DNA of 64,000 bases from positions 124,001 through 188,000 of the forward strand of contig NZ_JBDJKW010000005.1 in assembly GCF_039673065.1 (NCBI RefSeq), in the 5' to 3' direction. The notes beneath the pieces were generated by a model. The model ran no database searches and was not told the DNA's origin. It saw nothing but the letters and a program-made list of their open reading frames with translations. This stretch comes from Allobosea sp039673065. GTDB lineage: Bacteria; Pseudomonadota; Alphaproteobacteria; Rhizobiales; Beijerinckiaceae. This document shows positions 1 to 9,607 of the stretch, one piece after another (positions within the stretch are counted from its first letter, which is position 1; the number at the start of each line of letters is the position of its first letter). Both the position numbers and the translations under genes were made by a program.

Positions 1-1472
<1,472 letters not shown>

Positions 1473-1519
1473 GAGACTACTCCTGATTGAACGTTACGGA
1501 AGGGCGGTCTGCGGGCTGA

Positions 1520-1807
1520 TCAGCCGACGATGCCCATGATGTCGGATTCCTTCATGATCAGGAGATCCTGGCCGTCGATCTTGACCTCGGTGCCGCTCCA
1601 CTTGCCGAACAGGACGCGATCGCCCTGCTTGACGTCGAGGGCGACGAGCTTGCCGGCCTCATCACGGGCGCCCGGACCGACCGCGACCACCTCGCCCTCC
1701 TGGGGCTTTTCCTTGGCGGTATCGGGGATGATGATGCCGCCCTTGGTCTTCTCTTCGCTATCAAGGCGACGGACCACAACGCGGTCATGCAGCGGACGGA
1801 ACTTCAT
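1520..1807 (-). CDS. groES: Co-chaperonin GroES (10 kDa)
   Basis: GroES is the heptameric lid of the GroEL chamber. The 95-residue product is full length. It starts MKFRPLHDRVVVRR, carries the mobile-loop motif EEKTKGGIIIPDTAKEKP at about residues 18-35, and ends with the LLIMKESDIMGIV strand typical of the family. It is the first gene of the groES-groEL operon, with a 5' leader of about 70 bp between its start and the CIRCE palindrome at 1877-1903. Confidence 0.98.
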   Translation of the reverse strand: MKFRPLHDRVVVRRLDSEEKTKGGIIIPDTAKEKPQEGEVVAVGPGARDEAGKLVALDVKQGDRVLFGKWSGTEVKIDGQDLLIMKESDIMGIVG

Positions 1808-1876
1808 GGTTCTGTCTTCCTCTCGCTCGTAAATTCTTGACGGTGCCTCACCGGGAGGCGTCCCGCTGGATGTCTG

Positions 1877-1903
1877 TTAGCAGTCTCGATCATCGAGTGC
1901 CAA
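1877..1903 (-). promoter_or_regulatory. CIRCE operator (HrcA site) upstream of groES
   Basis: The sequence TTAGCAGTC-N9-GAGTGCCAA matches the CIRCE consensus TTAGCACTC-N9-GAGTGCTAA with one mismatch per arm and the exact 9-bp spacer. It lies about 70 bp upstream of groES. On the minus strand a CTTGGC hexamer overlapping one arm (1904-1899) could be a -35 box, so HrcA binding would occlude the promoter. The CIRCE match is seen directly; the promoter is inferred. Confidence 0.92.
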
Positions 1904-2028
1904 GCGACGTCGGGGAGATAGGTCGCCCCCGTGGGGGAGTCAAGGAGCGCCGCGCGCAAAGGTTAGCGGCGCGGGGATAGGCGCCTTGTCCTGCTGCGGT
2001 AGCCGCACAAACCGGCTATCCTGTGGCG

Positions 2029-2511
2029 ATGACCACCCCCATCCCCGATCCCCGCCTCGACGATATCGGCCGGTCCTGCGTCGTGCTGCATGTGCGCATG
2101 ACGGCGCGCGCCGTCACCCGCGCCTATGACGAGGCGATGCGGCCGAGCGGGCTGAAGATCACCCAGTTCGTGCTGCTCTCGGCACTCTCGACCGGGCAGT
2201 GGCGTTCGGTGACCGAACTCGCGGAACGCTTCGCGCTGGAACGGACCTCGCTCACGCGCAACCTCCAGCTGCTCGCCGCCGAGGCGCTGATCGAGCGCTG
2301 CGAGTGCAAGGGGCGCGCACAGACCTATCTCGTCACCGAGAAGGGCCGCGCCGCGATCGAGAACGCCATCCCCTATTGGCGCCTGGCGCAGGAGCGGATC
2401 GAGACCGCGCTAGGCAGCGAGCGCTGGAGCGAGACGCGCGACGGGCTGCGCGCCATCCGCCGCGCCATCCGCGACGTCGCGCCCTTGCCCGCGCCCGACG
2501 CAGCCGGCTGA
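2029..2511 (+). CDS. MarR-family transcriptional regulator
   Basis: This is a 160-residue winged-helix regulator. The MarR core is visible: a helix around LKITQFVLLSALS, the recognition region LAERFALERTSLTRNLQLL at about residues 65-85, and a wing CKGRAQTYLVTEKGRAAI near 95-112. MarR proteins act as dimers, usually as repressors released by small ligands or oxidants. An alternative in-frame GTG lies six bases upstream at 2023. The next gene, a thioesterase, follows on the same strand after 67 bp and could be its target, which is an inference. The ligand is unknown. Confidence 0.85.
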   Translation: MTTPIPDPRLDDIGRSCVVLHVRMTARAVTRAYDEAMRPSGLKITQFVLLSALSTGQWRSVTELAERFALERTSLTRNLQLLAAEALIERCECKGRAQTYLVTEKGRAAIENAIPYWRLAQERIETALGSERWSETRDGLRAIRRAIRDVAPLPAPDAAG

Positions 2512-2578
2512 GCCTCCGCCTTGACGCTGCGCGTCGGCACCTCATAACGTGCAGATACACGATGAGGGAGTTTCCGCG

Positions 2579-3058
2579 ATGCAGCCTGCCTATGGCGTCG
2601 TCAGCCGCGATGTCCTGCTCGCCGAGGACGGGCTGAGCTTCCTGCGCGCCATGCTGGAAGGGCGCCACCCCGGTCCGCCCATCGCCGAGACGCTCGACTT
2701 CACCCTGAGCGAGGTCGCGCAAGGGGCCGTGGTCTTCACCGGCCAGCCCGGCGCACGCTTCCTCAACCCGCTCGGCACGGTGCATGGCGGCTGGACCGCG
2801 ACGCTGCTCGATTCCGCCATGGCCTGCGCCGTCCATGCGACGCTCGCGGCCGGCGAGGGCTACACCACGCTCGAGATGAAGCTGAACTATGTGCGCCCGG
2901 TGCTGCCCGATGGCGGGCCGGTGCGCTGCGAGGGCCGCGTCATCCATCGCGGCGGCTCGATCGCGACCAGCGAGAGCCGGCTCCTCGATGCACGGGGCAA
3001 GCTGCTGGCGCACGGGACCGAGACCTGCATGATCTTCGGCGCGAAGCCAGCGGGCTGA
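2579..3058 (+). CDS. PaaI-family hotdog thioesterase
   Basis: This 159-residue protein has the single hotdog fold of PaaI/YdiI acyl-CoA thioesterases. The central helix motif GTVHGGWTATLLDSAM (about residues 63-78) holds the conserved HGG turn and the acidic residue that activates water, and LEMKLNYVRPV follows as the next strand. The enzyme should hydrolyse a medium-chain or aryl acyl-CoA; the substrate cannot be read from sequence. The ATG at 2579 was chosen because AGGGAG lies just upstream; an in-frame ATG at 2549 precedes that ribosome site. It follows the MarR gene on the same strand. Confidence 0.85.
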   Translation: MQPAYGVVSRDVLLAEDGLSFLRAMLEGRHPGPPIAETLDFTLSEVAQGAVVFTGQPGARFLNPLGTVHGGWTATLLDSAMACAVHATLAAGEGYTTLEMKLNYVRPVLPDGGPVRCEGRVIHRGGSIATSESRLLDARGKLLAHGTETCMIFGAKPAG

Positions 3059-3080
3059 GGGCGGATGCGGCCCTTGCCGC

Positions 3081-3761
3081 TCAATGCACGGGAGGCAACC
3101 CGAGCGAGGCCCATAGCTCCCGGGGGATCGCGTCGCCGGCGCTGAACCGGAAGCCGGCGACCTTTGTCCCATCCGGCGTCACCTCGCAGCGATAGCGCAG
3201 GCTGTACCAGCGCCGTCGGCTGCGGAAGGCGGCGCCGTTCGCCTCCAGCCCGGCGCGCGACAGATGCACATCCTCCAATGCGAAGGCGACGACGCGGTCG
3301 GGCTCGAAGGCGCCATTCCAGCCCCGGATCTGGCTCATCGCCTCGAGGTTGCAGATCTGCTCGACACGCTCGGCGTGATCGAGCCGCTTCAGGCTCTCCC
3401 GCGCCTCGCGGCTGCGCGGATGGGCCAGCACATCCGCCGACATGAGCTGCCGCGCCTCGACCATCGTGTCGAATGGTTGCGCGGGGGCCGGCGCGGCGGC
3501 TTCCGGGGCCGGAGCCGGCATCTCCGGCGGCGCGGGGGAAGGCACGACGGCGGCCGGAGCCATCGGGGCCGGGCGCGCCGCGGAGAGAGGCAGTTGCGCG
3601 GGGCTGAGGAGTTCCAACTCGATCGCCTCCTCCGGCATCGGCTCGAAGCGTGAAGGACGTGCCGCCAGCATGAGGGCGCCGAGCAGGGCGGCGTGAAGGA
3701 AGAGGGCGAGACCGATGGCGCACGCGTCGAGGCCGTTCCGCGGGGAAGGGGCGCGCCGCAT
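3081..3761 (-). CDS. DUF930 protein with TonB-like anchored N-terminus
   Basis: This 226-residue protein is of the DUF930 type found mainly in Rhizobiales; the function is unknown. Residues about 10-32 (ACAIGLALFLHAALLGALML) form one membrane anchor. A Pro/Ala/Glu-rich linker follows (about 40-100, with PAPAPEAAAPAPAQP), then a C-terminal domain from about residue 105 with two cysteines (one in EQICNLEAM and one in YRCEV). Anchor plus Pro-rich spacer plus small periplasmic domain is the architecture of TonB, but no TonB C-terminal motif is seen. It is convergent with the thioesterase gene upstream. Confidence 0.75.
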   Translation of the reverse strand: MRRAPSPRNGLDACAIGLALFLHAALLGALMLAARPSRFEPMPEEAIELELLSPAQLPLSAARPAPMAPAAVVPSPAPPEMPAPAPEAAAPAPAQPFDTMVEARQLMSADVLAHPRSREARESLKRLDHAERVEQICNLEAMSQIRGWNGAFEPDRVVAFALEDVHLSRAGLEANGAAFRSRRRWYSLRYRCEVTPDGTKVAGFRFSAGDAIPRELWASLGLPPVH

Positions 3762-3914
3762 CTCCGCTTAGGCCGTGAGGAAGGGAAATGCCGTCATCGC
3801 CTGCCCCCTGCCCCGACCCTGCCCCTGCCGTATTCAGGCGGTCTCGCCTCTGCATGGTTCGCCGAGCTCTAGCCCGGCGAAACCGGCGAATTTGCGGCTG
3901 ACGTCGCCTGCGCC

Positions 3915-4757
3915 TCAGCGCCGGCTGACCGCGACCGCCCCGGCGACGATCAGCACCGCGCCGGCATAGGTCGTCCAGGGCGGCACCTCGGCGAAGAGCA
4001 GCCAGCCGAGCAGGCTCGCCCAGATCAGCGCGGTATATTCGATCGGCGCAAGCCGCGAGGCCGGGGCGCGGGCAAAGGCCGTCGTCAGCAGGAAATGCCC
4101 GGCGACGCCGAGCGCGCCCGCCAGCGCATAGGCGACGAGATCGGCCCCGCTCAGCGGCACCGCGTAAAGGAAGGCGGGGATGGCGAGGCACAGCGCCGGC
4201 CCGGCGTTCTGGAACAGCACGATCACCGCCGGCCGCTCGCGCAGGGCGATGCGCCGGAGCAGCACCAGGTTGAAGGCATAGGTCACGGCCGAGAACAAAG
4301 CCGCGGCGACGCCGAGGCCGGCGCCCGAGACCTCGCCCTGCAGCCGCGGCCAGACCATGACCAGCATGCCGGCGAGCCCGCAGCCCAGCGCCTGCAGGAT
4401 GCGCCTGTCGAGCCGTTCGCCCAGCATCAGCGTGCCCATCAGGGCGACGAAGACCGGGGCGAGGAAGGAGAGCGTCAGCGCCTCGGCCAGCGGCAGCACC
4501 GAGACCGAGTAAAAGAAGGAGCCGGCTGTCATCACCACCACCGGCACCCGCGCCAGATTGCCCATGACACTGGCGCGCGTCGGCGCCGGCGGGCGAGTGA
4601 TCGCCACCGCGGCCAGCGCGAAGACGCTGCCGGCGGCGAAGCGCATGAACAGCGCGACGATGAAGGGATGCTGCTGCATCTGCCCCTTCACCACGGCGTC
4701 CATACCGGTCAGCAAGGCGATCCCGAGGACGGCGAGGAGCGGGGCCGGCAGGGTCAT
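3915..4757 (-). CDS. DMT-superfamily EamA transporter
   Basis: This is a 280-residue inner-membrane protein with about ten hydrophobic helices arranged as two EamA repeats, the layout of RhaT/YdcZ-type drug/metabolite exporters. The first repeat starts LLAVLGIALLTGMDAVVKG; the second resumes near VSGAGLGVAAALFSAVTYAF. It ends with the basic tail VAVSRR. It probably exports a small metabolite or amino acid. Its ATG overlaps the stop of the upstream acetyltransferase gene by 4 bp (ATGA, 4754-4757), and GAGG precedes the start, so the two are translationally coupled. Confidence 0.85.
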   Translation of the reverse strand: MTLPAPLLAVLGIALLTGMDAVVKGQMQQHPFIVALFMRFAAGSVFALAAVAITRPPAPTRASVMGNLARVPVVVMTAGSFFYSVSVLPLAEALTLSFLAPVFVALMGTLMLGERLDRRILQALGCGLAGMLVMVWPRLQGEVSGAGLGVAAALFSAVTYAFNLVLLRRIALRERPAVIVLFQNAGPALCLAIPAFLYAVPLSGADLVAYALAGALGVAGHFLLTTAFARAPASRLAPIEYTALIWASLLGWLLFAEVPPWTTYAGAVLIVAGAVAVSRR

Positions 4758-5251
4758 GGTGCCTCGGCGGCGACGGGCCTGCGGTAGTGGTATTCCCAGC
4801 TGGCGGAGACGTCGGCCAGGTAGCGCTCGCCCGGCCAGCGGCGGAAGCCGAGCTTCTCGTAGAAGCGGTGGCCGCGGGTGAAGCGCGTGTCGGACCAGAG
4901 CATCAGCTCGGCCATGCCGCGCTCCGCGGCGAAGGCGAGCGCCCGCCCGAACAGGGCCTGGGCGAGCCCGGAGCCGCGATAGGCCGGATCGGCATAGACC
5001 TTGAACAATTCGACCGCGCCCTGCTCAGGAACCGGCACGGCGGCAAGCGAGCCGACGATGCGCCCGTTCTCGATGGCGGCCACCCAGAGCGCGCCGCCGC
5101 GCGCCGCATAATGCGAGGCCGGGCGGCGCAGCTCGGGGAACTCCGACCAGTCGAACAGGCAGCCGGGATATTCGGCGAAGCTCGCGGCGATCAGCGCCGC
5201 CAGCGGCTCTGAATCCTCATCGGTCACGGCGCGAAGCGTAGGAGGCGTCAT
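4754..5251 (-). CDS. GNAT-family N-acetyltransferase
   Basis: This 165-residue protein transfers acetyl from acetyl-CoA to an unknown amine. The acetyl-CoA-binding motif A is visible in FKVYADPAYRGSGLAQALF (about residues 84-102, with the R-G-x-G turn), followed by a motif B region FYEKLGFRRWPGERYL. It is first in a two-gene minus-strand unit with the EamA exporter, overlapping it by 4 bp. The pair might modify and export the same compound, which is only an inference. No strong ribosome site is seen. Confidence 0.82.
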   Translation of the reverse strand: MTPPTLRAVTDEDSEPLAALIAASFAEYPGCLFDWSEFPELRRPASHYAARGGALWVAAIENGRIVGSLAAVPVPEQGAVELFKVYADPAYRGSGLAQALFGRALAFAAERGMAELMLWSDTRFTRGHRFYEKLGFRRWPGERYLADVSASWEYHYRRPVAAEAP

Positions 5252-5395
5252 GAACGAGCGATTAGGACCATTGCGCTAGGGTGGATAGATGTCCGTCTCG
5301 CCCCTCCCCCATGCTTCCCGCGCAGCGGAACTGGCCCGCTTTTCGCGCCGCGGCCCGGCATGGTATGGGTCTGCCGGCGTTCGGCGAGCCCCCGC

Positions 5396-6820
5396 ATGAG
5401 CGTCATCCTGCCCTTCATCGTCAATTCGGCGCTGAATTTCGCGCTGGGGCTGCTGATCGCCTTCTTCCTCGGCCCGGCCGAGTTCGGCCGCTACGCCATC
5501 GGCGCGGCGATCGTTGTGCTGCTCAACACCGCGCTGCTCGACTGGATCCGGATCTCGGCGGTGCGCTTCTACTCGCAGAAGGCCCGGCTGGAGCAGCCCG
5601 AGATCCGCGCGACGCTGGACCTGCTGCTGGCGGGTATGACGCTGGCGCTGGCGGGCATCCTGCTCGCCGCGGTCGCCTCCGGCGTCGATTTCCGCCTGCC
5701 GACCATGCTGGTGGCGGCAGCCGTCGCCGCCGGCATCGGCGCCGGTCTGTTCGACTATCACGGCGCCATCGCCCGCGCCCGCTTCATGGACGCCGCCTAC
5801 GCGCGGCTCGTCATGGTCAAGAACCTGCTGGCGCTGGTGCTGATGGTCGGCGGGGCCTGGTGGACGCGCGACGCGGCGGTCGTGCTGCTCGGCAGCGTGA
5901 TCAGCGTCGGGGCCGCCCTGCTCACCGTGCGCCGGGCGCTGGCTGACGCGCCGCGCCTGCCCGGCGGCTGGCGTCGCTCGCTGGCGCGCGACTTCGCGCG
6001 CTACGCGCTGCCGCTGGTCGGCGCCAACGCGATCTATTCGCTGATCCCGCTGATCAACCGCTCGCTGATGGCGGATGGCTACGGCTATGCCGAGGCCGGC
6101 CAGTTCTCGCTGGCGGCCGATCTCGGCCTGCGCCTGTTCGGCATGCTCGGCGCCGGCCTCGAGATCGTGCTGCTGCGCGAGGTGCTGCGGCTCGACGAGA
6201 CCGTGGGGCGCGAGGCGGCGCTGCGGCGCATCTCGGACAATCTGGTCATCGTGCTGATGGTCGCCCTGCCCTGCGCCGCCGGGCTTTACCTCGTGCTGCC
6301 GGCCTTCGAGGCGCTGCTGGTGCCGGCGGAGTTCCGCGGGCGCTTCGGCGTCTATCTCACCCTGCTGCTGCCGGGCTTCCTGGCGCTGTGCCTGTTCATC
6401 GCCGGGCTCTACCCGGTCTTCCTGCTCGGCAAGCGTACCGGGCTCGTCACCCTGGCCGCGCTCGCCGGGCTGGCGCTCAATCTGGCGGTCATCCTCTGCG
6501 CCGGCGCACTCGGGGCGGAGCGCTTCGCCATCGGCCAGGTCGCCGCCTTCCTGCTCGTGCTGGCCGTCACCGGCGTGCTGGCGCTCCGCAGCCTGCCCGC
6601 CCTGCCCCCGGCACGCGAGCTGCTGGCGCCGATCCTCGCCACCGCGGCGATGGCCGCCTGCCTGCTGCCGCTGCGCCGCACCATGACGCCGGCGATCGAG
6701 CTCGCGGCGATGGCGGCTCTCGGCGCGCTGGTCTACGTCGCCGTGCTGCTCGCCTGCGACACGGCGGGCTGCCGCACGGCGCTGCGCGGCTGGCGCTCGG
6801 CCCGCCGCGGCAAGCGCTGA
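5396..6820 (+). CDS. Polysaccharide/lipopolysaccharide flippase-like membrane protein
   Basis: This 474-residue protein is very hydrophobic, with about 12-14 predicted helices and no large soluble domain. It resembles the MVF/Wzx superfamily that moves lipid-linked sugar units across the inner membrane. The first helix contains VNSALNFALGLLIAFFLGP followed by EFGRYAIG, the usual Wzx start. The ATG at 5396 was chosen so that the protein begins MSVILPF; an in-frame ATG at 5360 would add 12 polar residues unlike the family. It stands alone, diverging from the GNAT gene, with no glycosyltransferase adjacent. Confidence 0.75.
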   Translation: MSVILPFIVNSALNFALGLLIAFFLGPAEFGRYAIGAAIVVLLNTALLDWIRISAVRFYSQKARLEQPEIRATLDLLLAGMTLALAGILLAAVASGVDFRLPTMLVAAAVAAGIGAGLFDYHGAIARARFMDAAYARLVMVKNLLALVLMVGGAWWTRDAAVVLLGSVISVGAALLTVRRALADAPRLPGGWRRSLARDFARYALPLVGANAIYSLIPLINRSLMADGYGYAEAGQFSLAADLGLRLFGMLGAGLEIVLLREVLRLDETVGREAALRRISDNLVIVLMVALPCAAGLYLVLPAFEALLVPAEFRGRFGVYLTLLLPGFLALCLFIAGLYPVFLLGKRTGLVTLAALAGLALNLAVILCAGALGAERFAIGQVAAFLLVLAVTGVLALRSLPALPPARELLAPILATAAMAACLLPLRRTMTPAIELAAMAALGALVYVAVLLACDTAGCRTALRGWRSARRGKR

Positions 6821-6991
6821 AGGCCGGCCTGCCGCAAGGTTCGGTTTACCGCGTTTGCTTGCGGCTCGATAAGGTTAATGCGGGGATTTCGCCGCATTTC
6901 GGGCGGTTAAGCGCTTCGGGCGCCCGCGATTCACCATTCATTTCAACCATAAGCGCAGCGTCCCGGCAGGTTTCGTCGAGAGAGTTGCGTC

Positions 6992-7867
6992 ATGCTTGCG
7001 ATCCGCATCCTTCCGCTGGCGCTGGCCGGCATGCTCCTGCCAGCCGTGCCGGCGCTGGCCCAGACCTATTGCCGGCCCGTCGACCAGGCGGCGCGCGGCC
7101 AATATGGCGGCGGCTTCATCGAGATGCTGATGACGGGCCAGGACCCGAGCGATTACGGCCGCGGCCGCGCCGTCTACAACCAGCCCTCGCGCCCGGCCTA
7201 TGGCCAGCAGCCGCAGCGCTATCGCCGCCTCTCCGACTACGAGGCCCCGGTGCCGCTCGACGGCGACCCGATCTATCGCGGGCAGGTTTCGCGCGGGCAG
7301 ATCTCGCGTGGCGACGTCTATGGCGGCGAGGCCTATCCGCCGCCGCCGTCGCCCCGTCAGGAGCGCCGCAGCGCCTCGCTCGGCCAGCCGATGATGGCCG
7401 ACACGCCGATCCAGCGCGCCATCCCCGCCCGCTTCCAGAAGCAGGAGGTCGCCTATGACGGGCCGCAGCGGCCGGGCACGGTGGTGATCGATACCTCCAG
7501 CCGCTTCCTCTATCTGGTCCAGCCCGGCGGGCGCGCCCTGCGCTACGGCATCGGCGTCGGCCGCGAGGGCTTCAGCTGGAAGGGCACGCAGACCGTCTCG
7601 CGCAAGGCCGAATGGCCGAGCTGGACGCCGCCGGCAAGCATGCTGAAGCGCCGCCCCGACCTGCCGCGCTTCATGCCCGGCGGCCCGGAGAACCCGCTCG
7701 GCGCCCGCGCGCTCTATCTCGGCTCGACGCTCTACCGCATCCACGGCACCAACGAGCCGCACACGATCGGCCAGGCGGTGTCCTCGGGCTGCATCCGCAT
7801 GACCAATGACGACGTGATGGACCTCTATGGCCGCGTCCGCGTCGGCGCCCGCGTCGTGGTGATGTAG
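6992..7867 (+). CDS. L,D-transpeptidase (YkuD/ErfK family)
   Basis: This secreted 291-residue enzyme forms 3-3 peptidoglycan cross-links or attaches proteins to peptidoglycan in the periplasm. Residues 1-23 are a signal peptide ending at ALA-Q. A Tyr/Arg/Gln-rich low-complexity linker follows (about 30-145). The YkuD domain (about 160-291) contains the HGTNEP histidine and the catalytic SSGCIRM motif, with Cys267 as nucleophile. The upstream 170 bp hold no gene. The start ATG follows GAGAGAG. Rhizobiales genomes carry many such enzymes. Confidence 0.93.
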   Translation: MLAIRILPLALAGMLLPAVPALAQTYCRPVDQAARGQYGGGFIEMLMTGQDPSDYGRGRAVYNQPSRPAYGQQPQRYRRLSDYEAPVPLDGDPIYRGQVSRGQISRGDVYGGEAYPPPPSPRQERRSASLGQPMMADTPIQRAIPARFQKQEVAYDGPQRPGTVVIDTSSRFLYLVQPGGRALRYGIGVGREGFSWKGTQTVSRKAEWPSWTPPASMLKRRPDLPRFMPGGPENPLGARALYLGSTLYRIHGTNEPHTIGQAVSSGCIRMTNDDVMDLYGRVRVGARVVVM

Positions 7868-7873
7868 CCGGAC

Positions 7874-7897
7874 GACCGGCCGCCCTGGCGGCCGGTC
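7874..7897 (+). terminator. Strong hairpin after the L,D-transpeptidase gene
   Basis: An 11-bp perfect inverted repeat, GACCGGCCGCC and GGCGGCCGGTC, separated by two bases starts seven bases after the stop codon. No T-run follows, so it may act as a stabilising 3' end or an inefficient terminator and not as a classical intrinsic terminator. Confidence 0.45.
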
Positions 7898-7912
7898 TGA
7901 CTTGCTGCGGCT

Positions 7913-7960
7913 CGGGGGTCATAACCGCTTCGCGGTGCGCGCCCCCGTCATGACCGGGCG
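7913..7960. repeat. REP-like palindromic intergenic sequence
   Basis: The gap between the L,D-transpeptidase and glcF genes holds a hairpin ACCGC-TTC-GCGGT (7924-7936) inside a GGGGGTCAT ... CCCCCGTCATGACCGGGC context. The CCGTCAT/CCGGGC pieces resemble the arms of the repeats at 10792-10940, 11248-11394 and 56745-56789, but the match is partial, so membership of that family is tentative. Confidence 0.4.
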
Positions 7961-7969
7961 AGCCCCGCC

Positions 7970-9334
7970 CTACTCCGCCGCCAGCGGCGCCGGCATCGCC
8001 TCGCCGAGCCCGGCGTTGGCGAGCTTCTCTGGGATCGGCCCGCCGGTCGCCCAGTCGAGCAGCTCGGCGGTGTGGAGCACCGGCGTCCGCGCCCCGCGAT
8101 CGGCGAAACCCTTGGCGATCTGGGTGATGCAGCCGATATTGCCGGTGGCGACGAGATCGGGCCGGGTGCGCTCGATATTCCCGACCTTGCGCTCGCGCAG
8201 CTGCTCGGCAATCTCGGGTTGCAGGATGTTGTAGACACCGGCCGAGCCGCAGCAGATATGGCCCTCCGGCACCTCCTTCACCCGAAAACCGGCGCGGGCG
8301 AGCAGGCGCTTCGGCCCGTCCTTGAGCTGCTGGCCATGCTGCATCGAACAGGCGGAGTGATAGGCGACCGTGAGGTCGAAGCCGCGCGCCGGCGCGATCT
8401 CCAGCGTCTCGACGAATTCGGTCACGTCCTTGGCCAGCGCCGCGACGCGCTCCGCCTTGGCGGCATAGGCCGGCTCGTTGCGGAACATGAAGCCGTAATC
8501 CTTGATCGTCGTGCCGCAGCCGGAGGCGGTGATCAGGATGGCGTCGAGTCCCTCGCCGTCGATCTCGGCCGTCCAGGCGTCGATATTGGCGCGGGCGAAG
8601 GCGAGCGCGTCGTGCTCGCGGCCCATATGATGGACCAGCGCGCCGCAGCAGCCCTCGCCCTTCGGCAGCACGACCTCGACGCCATGGCGGGTCAGCAGGC
8701 GGATCGTCGCCTCGTTGATGCCGGGATCGAGCACCGGCTGGGCGCAGCCCGACAGCATGGCGACGCGCTTGCGGCGCGGGCCTTCGGCGACGAAGCGCTG
8801 CGGCCCCTCCATCGCCGAGCGCCCCGGCAGCGCGGACGGCGCCAGCGCCAGCATCGCCTTCAGCCGCGTGCCGGCGAGCGGCAGCGCCCCGAGCAGCCCG
8901 GCGAAGGGCTTGCCCAGCTGGGCCGCCAGCATGGCGAGCCGGAAGCGGCCCGGATAGGGCAGGATCGCCGCCAGAACCCGGCGCAGCACCCGGTCGTGCC
9001 AGGGCCGCTCATAGGTCTCCTCGATATGCGCGCGGGCATGGTCGACGAGGTGCATGTAGTGCACGCCCGACGGGCAGGTCGTCATGCAGGACAGGCAGGA
9101 AAGGCAGCGGTCGACATGCTTGACCACCTCGGCCGTCGCCGGGCGGGCGTTCTCCAGCATGTCCTTGATCTGGTAGATGCGGCCGCGCGGGGAATCGAGC
9201 TCGTCGCCGAGCAGCAGATAGGTCGGGCAGGTGGCGGTGCAGAAGCCGCAATGCACGCAGCTGCGCAGGATCTTCTCCGACGCCGGCAGGCGCGGATCGG
9301 AGGCGAGATGCTCGGGGGTGAAGCTGGTCTTCAT
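7970..9334 (-). CDS. glcF: Glycolate oxidase iron-sulfur subunit GlcF
   Basis: GlcF carries electrons from the flavin subunits GlcD/GlcE to the respiratory chain during glycolate oxidation to glyoxylate. The 454-residue protein has two ferredoxin-type 4Fe-4S motifs: C26/C29/C32/C36 in CVHCGFCTATCP and C77/C80/C83/C87 in CLSCLSCMTTCP. Two CCG-type domains follow, with GCCG near EGCCGALVHHMG and ICCGSAGVYN near the C-terminus. It is the last gene of the glc operon. Its ATG begins directly after the stop codon of the 90-residue gene upstream, and GlcF length is normal. Confidence 0.95.
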   Translation of the reverse strand: MKTSFTPEHLASDPRLPASEKILRSCVHCGFCTATCPTYLLLGDELDSPRGRIYQIKDMLENARPATAEVVKHVDRCLSCLSCMTTCPSGVHYMHLVDHARAHIEETYERPWHDRVLRRVLAAILPYPGRFRLAMLAAQLGKPFAGLLGALPLAGTRLKAMLALAPSALPGRSAMEGPQRFVAEGPRRKRVAMLSGCAQPVLDPGINEATIRLLTRHGVEVVLPKGEGCCGALVHHMGREHDALAFARANIDAWTAEIDGEGLDAILITASGCGTTIKDYGFMFRNEPAYAAKAERVAALAKDVTEFVETLEIAPARGFDLTVAYHSACSMQHGQQLKDGPKRLLARAGFRVKEVPEGHICCGSAGVYNILQPEIAEQLRERKVGNIERTRPDLVATGNIGCITQIAKGFADRGARTPVLHTAELLDWATGGPIPEKLANAGLGEAMPAPLAAE

Positions 9335-9607
9335 TTATGTGAACTTCACACCATCCAGATGGAGATTTAAGCGGACGAGCGAAGGCGCTGCGTCCGTTCT
9401 CACGCGAACCGAATAACCCTTCGCCACCAGATCGATCATCTCATCCTCACTCTTCGTGAGTACCTTGTTCTTCTCGTAGTGCTTCTCCGCACCCCGAGCC
9501 GGCGAACCCAGAACGTAAAACCCCTGCGCATCTCGGATAGCGAACTGCCGGGCCCCGGTTTTGGGACAGAGGCGATAAAGTCGCGAACTCACGTCAAATC
9601 CCTGCAT
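9335..9607 (-). CDS. Uncharacterised 90-residue protein coupled between glcE and glcF
   Basis: I do not recognise this family. The product is a soluble, mixed-charge protein of 90 residues with a single cysteine (Cys14) and segments LYRLCPKTGARQFAIRDAQG, HYEKNKVLTKSEDEMIDLV and GYSVRVRTD. It reads as a small alpha-beta domain, with no signal peptide or membrane helix. The ATG lies inside the last codons of glcE (14-bp overlap), and its TAA abuts the ATG of glcF, so it is fully embedded in the operon by translational coupling. That context argues it is real and acts with glycolate oxidase. Its base composition is lower in GC than the flanking genes. Confidence 0.7.
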   Translation of the reverse strand: MQGFDVSSRLYRLCPKTGARQFAIRDAQGFYVLGSPARGAEKHYEKNKVLTKSEDEMIDLVAKGYSVRVRTDAAPSLVRLNLHLDGVKFT

